Shown here: positions 6,577 through 8,523 of the stretch, piece by piece
Layout: every line of letters begins with the position of its first letter
Position numbering within the stretch: the stretch's first letter is position 1
Assembly (NCBI GenBank): GCA_011391655.1
Contig: JAABQE010000251.1
Span: 1 to 8,523 of the forward strand
From: Hydrogenophilales bacterium
GTDB taxonomy: Bacteria > Pseudomonadota > Gammaproteobacteria > Burkholderiales > Thiobacillaceae
Length of the DNA stretch: 8,523 bases
Direction of reading: 5' to 3'
The notes under the pieces: generated by a model
What the model was told of the DNA's origin: nothing
Seen by the model: the letters and a program-made list of their open reading frames with translations, nothing else
The model's database searches: none
Program-made: the position numbers and the translations under genes

Positions 6577-7518
6577 TCAACCGCCGTTTGCACCATCCAG
6601 GCTCAGCTGCAAGGCCGGCAGGGCGACTTCGACTGAGTGACGTCCGGCATCAATGGCAATGCCGGCAAGGTGAAACGCCATCAAATCCAGCTCGGCGAGC
6701 CGTGGCGTCACCATGACATCCGCCGGTTCACCCGCCAGCCTGCTGCGCGTGATCAGCACCTGCATGATGTTGATGCTGCTCGCCAGCACGTCGAGCATCG
6801 CGGGCGGTTCGGGTTCGTCGGCGCGATTGATGCCAAGCTGCGATATGCCGGTCTGGATGTGCGCCATCACGGTATCGGCCAGCGTGTCGGGCTCGACCCG
6901 AGCGCGCTTGTGCGTCGCTTTGGCAAGCCTGGGCTTGAGATGACGGCCCAGCAGGTCGGCATTGAGATCGACTGCAATCACGATGTCAGCACCCATCGCA
7001 CGGCATAGCGATACCGGCACCGGATTGACCAGCCCGCCGTCGACCAGCCAGCGGCCATCGCGCTGCACCGGCGTGAACAAGCCGGGCAGGGCGATCGACG
7101 CGCGTACCGCATCGGTTACCTGGCCGTCACGCAGCCATACTTCGCGGCCGCGCTGCAGGTCGGTGGCGACGGCGCCGAACGGCCGTTCCAGTTCCTGCAT
7201 GTCGCGGTCAACAAAATGGCTGCGGAAGAAATCGATCAGCTTGTCGCCCTTGATCAGCCCGCCGTTAAGCGAAAAATCCAGAAAGCTCACCACCGTCTGC
7301 AGGCGCAGGCTGCGCACCCAGTCCTCCAGCCGGTCGAGTTCACCACCCACGTAGGCGGCGCCCACCAGCGCGCCGATCGAGGTGCCGCAGACGATGTCTG
7401 GCTTGATGCCGGCGTCGGCGAGTGCGCGGATGACGCCGATGTGCGCCCAGCCGCGCGCGGAACCACTGCCGAGGGCTAGGCCAATCCGGTTGGTGCGCGC
7501 TGGGGTCATGGTGGGCAT
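6577..7518 (-). CDS. patatin-like phospholipase (RssA type)
   Basis: A 313-residue patatin-fold serine lipid hydrolase, probably cytoplasmic or membrane-associated, similar to E. coli RssA. The Ser-Asp dyad is clear: nucleophile Ser47 in GTSIG (45-49) and Asp160 in the DGG motif (160-162). The oxyanion loop is GSGSARGW (17-24). The C-terminal third (about 190-313) carries the extra helices usual for bacterial RssA-like proteins. Substrate is unknown; the family includes phospholipase A and lysophospholipase activities. The frame is open to 7656, but the extra N-terminus (Arg/Pro-rich, no homology I recognise) lies in the likely promoter region shared with purM, so a start at ATG 7518 or ATG 7509 is preferred. 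Neither has a strong ribosome site. It diverges from purM and converges on the GIY-YIG frame. Confidence 0.87.
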   Translation of the reverse strand: MPTMTPARTNRIGLALGSGSARGWAHIGVIRALADAGIKPDIVCGTSIGALVGAAYVGGELDRLEDWVRSLRLQTVVSFLDFSLNGGLIKGDKLIDFFRSHFVDRDMQELERPFGAVATDLQRGREVWLRDGQVTDAVRASIALPGLFTPVQRDGRWLVDGGLVNPVPVSLCRAMGADIVIAVDLNADLLGRHLKPRLAKATHKRARVEPDTLADTVMAHIQTGISQLGINRADEPEPPAMLDVLASSINIMQVLITRSRLAGEPADVMVTPRLAELDLMAFHLAGIAIDAGRHSVEVALPALQLSLDGANGG

Positions 7519-7643
7519 TGGTTTGGATGGCCTGCTGATGGCATCAAGTGTAGGGCGCCTGTCCCACAATAGTCGAAAAGGCGGCAGACGCGGCCACTCT
7601 CCCTCCCGGGGAAGCCTGAGCGTCGCATCGTCTGCATAGGCGG

Positions 7644-7649
7644 TAAAAT
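7644..7649 (+). promoter_or_regulatory. possible -10 element for purM
   Basis: TAAAAT sits 28 bases before the purM start in the divergent gap. No good -35 hexamer is visible at the right distance, so the call is weak. Confidence 0.3.
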
Positions 7650-7677
7650 AACGCACTTTTTTCTGTCTGGAGCGGGC

Positions 7678-8523
7678 GTGTCATCCATTTCCTATAAAGA
7701 CGCCGGGGTTGATATCGATGCGGGCGATGCCCTGGTCGAGCGCATCAAACCCCTGGCTAAACGCACCATGCGCCCCGAAGTCCTGACCGGGATCGGTGGC
7801 TTCGGCGCGCTGGTCGAGATTTCCAAAAAGTTCAAGGAACCGGTGCTGGTCTCTGGCACCGACGGCGTCGGCACCAAGCTGAAGCTGGCATTCGAGCTGA
7901 ACCGCCACGATACTGTGGGCATCGATCTGGTGGCGATGAGCGTCAACGATATTCTGGTGCAGGGCGCCGAGCCGCTGTTCTTTCTCGATTACTTCGCCTG
8001 CGGCAAGCTCACCCTCGACACCGCCGAAGCGGTGATTTCAGGCATTGCCACCGGCTGTGAGCAGGCCGGTTGTGCGCTGATCGGCGGCGAAACGGCCGAA
8101 ATGCCCGGCATGTATCCCGAAGGCGAATACGACCTGGCGGGCTTTGCCGTGGGCGTGGTGGAAAAATCCAAGGTCATCGGCGGCGTCGACATTGTACCGG
8201 GTGATGTGGTGCTGGGACTAGCATCTTCCGGCGTGCACTCGAACGGCTACTCTCTGGTGCGCAAGCTGATCGACGTCTCCGGCATCGGCCTCAAATCGGA
8301 CTTCCACGGTCAACCGTTTGCCGATGTCGTGATGGCGCCGACGCGGATTTACGTCAAGCCGCTGCTGGCCCTGATCGCGGCGCTCCCTGTCAAAGGCATG
8401 GCGCATATCACCGGCGGCGGTGTCACCGGCAATCTGCCGCGCTGTTTGCCCGAAGCCGTGGCCGCGCGCGTGGACGCCAACAGCTGGACGCGTGCGCCGC
8501 TGTTCACCTGGCTGCAACAGGCC
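7678..8523 (+). CDS. purM: phosphoribosylformylglycinamidine cyclo-ligase (AIR synthetase), 3' partial
   Basis: PurM catalyses the fifth step of purine synthesis, closing FGAM to aminoimidazole ribotide with ATP in the cytoplasm. The visible 282 codons of about 350 begin at GTG 7678 ([14 protein letters not shown]), with GGAG (7669-7672) five bases upstream. Diagnostic blocks in order are [14 protein letters not shown] (58-71), the [11 protein letters not shown] loop (136-146), [16 protein letters not shown] (181-196) and, near the end, [13 protein letters not shown]. The frame is intact and runs off the right edge. Many relatives have a PerM-type gene next to purM; here the neighbour is the divergent patatin gene and the PerM homologue lies about 5 kb away. 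Confidence 0.97.
   Translation, partial: MSSISYKDAGVDIDAGDALVERIKPLAKRTMRPEVLTGIGGFGALVEISKKFKEPVLVSGTDGVGTKLKLAFELNRHDTVGIDLVAMSVNDILVQGAEPLFFLDYFACGKLTLDTAEAVISGIATGCEQAGCALIGGETAEMPGMYPEGEYDLAGFAVGVVEKSKVIGGVDIVPGDVVLGLASSGVHSNGYSLVRKLIDVSGIGLKSDFHGQPFADVVMAPTRIYVKPLLALIAALPVKGMAHITGGGVTGNLPRCLPEAVAARVDANSWTRAPLFTWLQQA

Noticed and set aside
7519..7656. 46-residue N-terminal extension of the patatin protein
   Set aside because: Arg/Pro-rich, no family resemblance, and it occupies the region that should hold the divergent promoters.

Overview
The window is GC-rich chromosomal DNA with tightly packed, mostly housekeeping genes. The protein repertoire (FimV-like pilus or polarity protein, PerM-type AI-2E permease, GcvR-like double-ACT protein, short CbiX, HDOD/degenerate-EAL protein, GIY-YIG protein, RssA-like patatin, PurM) suggests a betaproteobacterium, perhaps a relative of Thiobacillus, Sulfuricella or Gallionella. 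That placement is inferred from protein style, not from a search. I see no insertion sequence, integrase, CRISPR array, tRNA or rRNA.

Left part, plus strand: a FimV-like gene, open at the left edge, ends at 1632. It is followed by a 172-base gap holding a long nested inverted repeat (1661-1751) and a terminator-like hairpin (1764-1790). Next come an AI-2E/PerM-family membrane protein, a GcvR-like double-ACT protein starting directly after the perM stop, and a short CbiX sirohydrochlorin chelatase. These three probably form one transcription unit. The 63 bases between the gcvR-like gene and cbiX contain two mutually exclusive hairpins that share a middle arm.

Middle: an unrecognised minus-strand gene meets cbiX tail to tail across a perfect 10-bp hairpin. 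Its start faces a plus-strand gene for a catalytically degenerate EAL plus HDOD protein, so both are read from a 144-base divergent region. A small GIY-YIG nuclease-like frame follows, but no ordinary start codon lies between the HDOD stop and the fold.

Right part: a patatin-like phospholipase (RssA type) on the minus strand converges on the GIY-YIG frame and diverges from purM, which runs off the right edge after 282 codons. No gene-free stretch exceeds about 175 bases.

The genes are mostly unrelated in function: cell-surface assembly, c-di-GMP-type regulation, glycine regulation, tetrapyrrole synthesis, lipid hydrolysis and purine synthesis. I do not see a defence island or a complete undescribed multi-gene system. 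The least explained items are the two intergenic RNA-structure candidates, the unrecognised divergent gene and the unusual GIY-YIG start.
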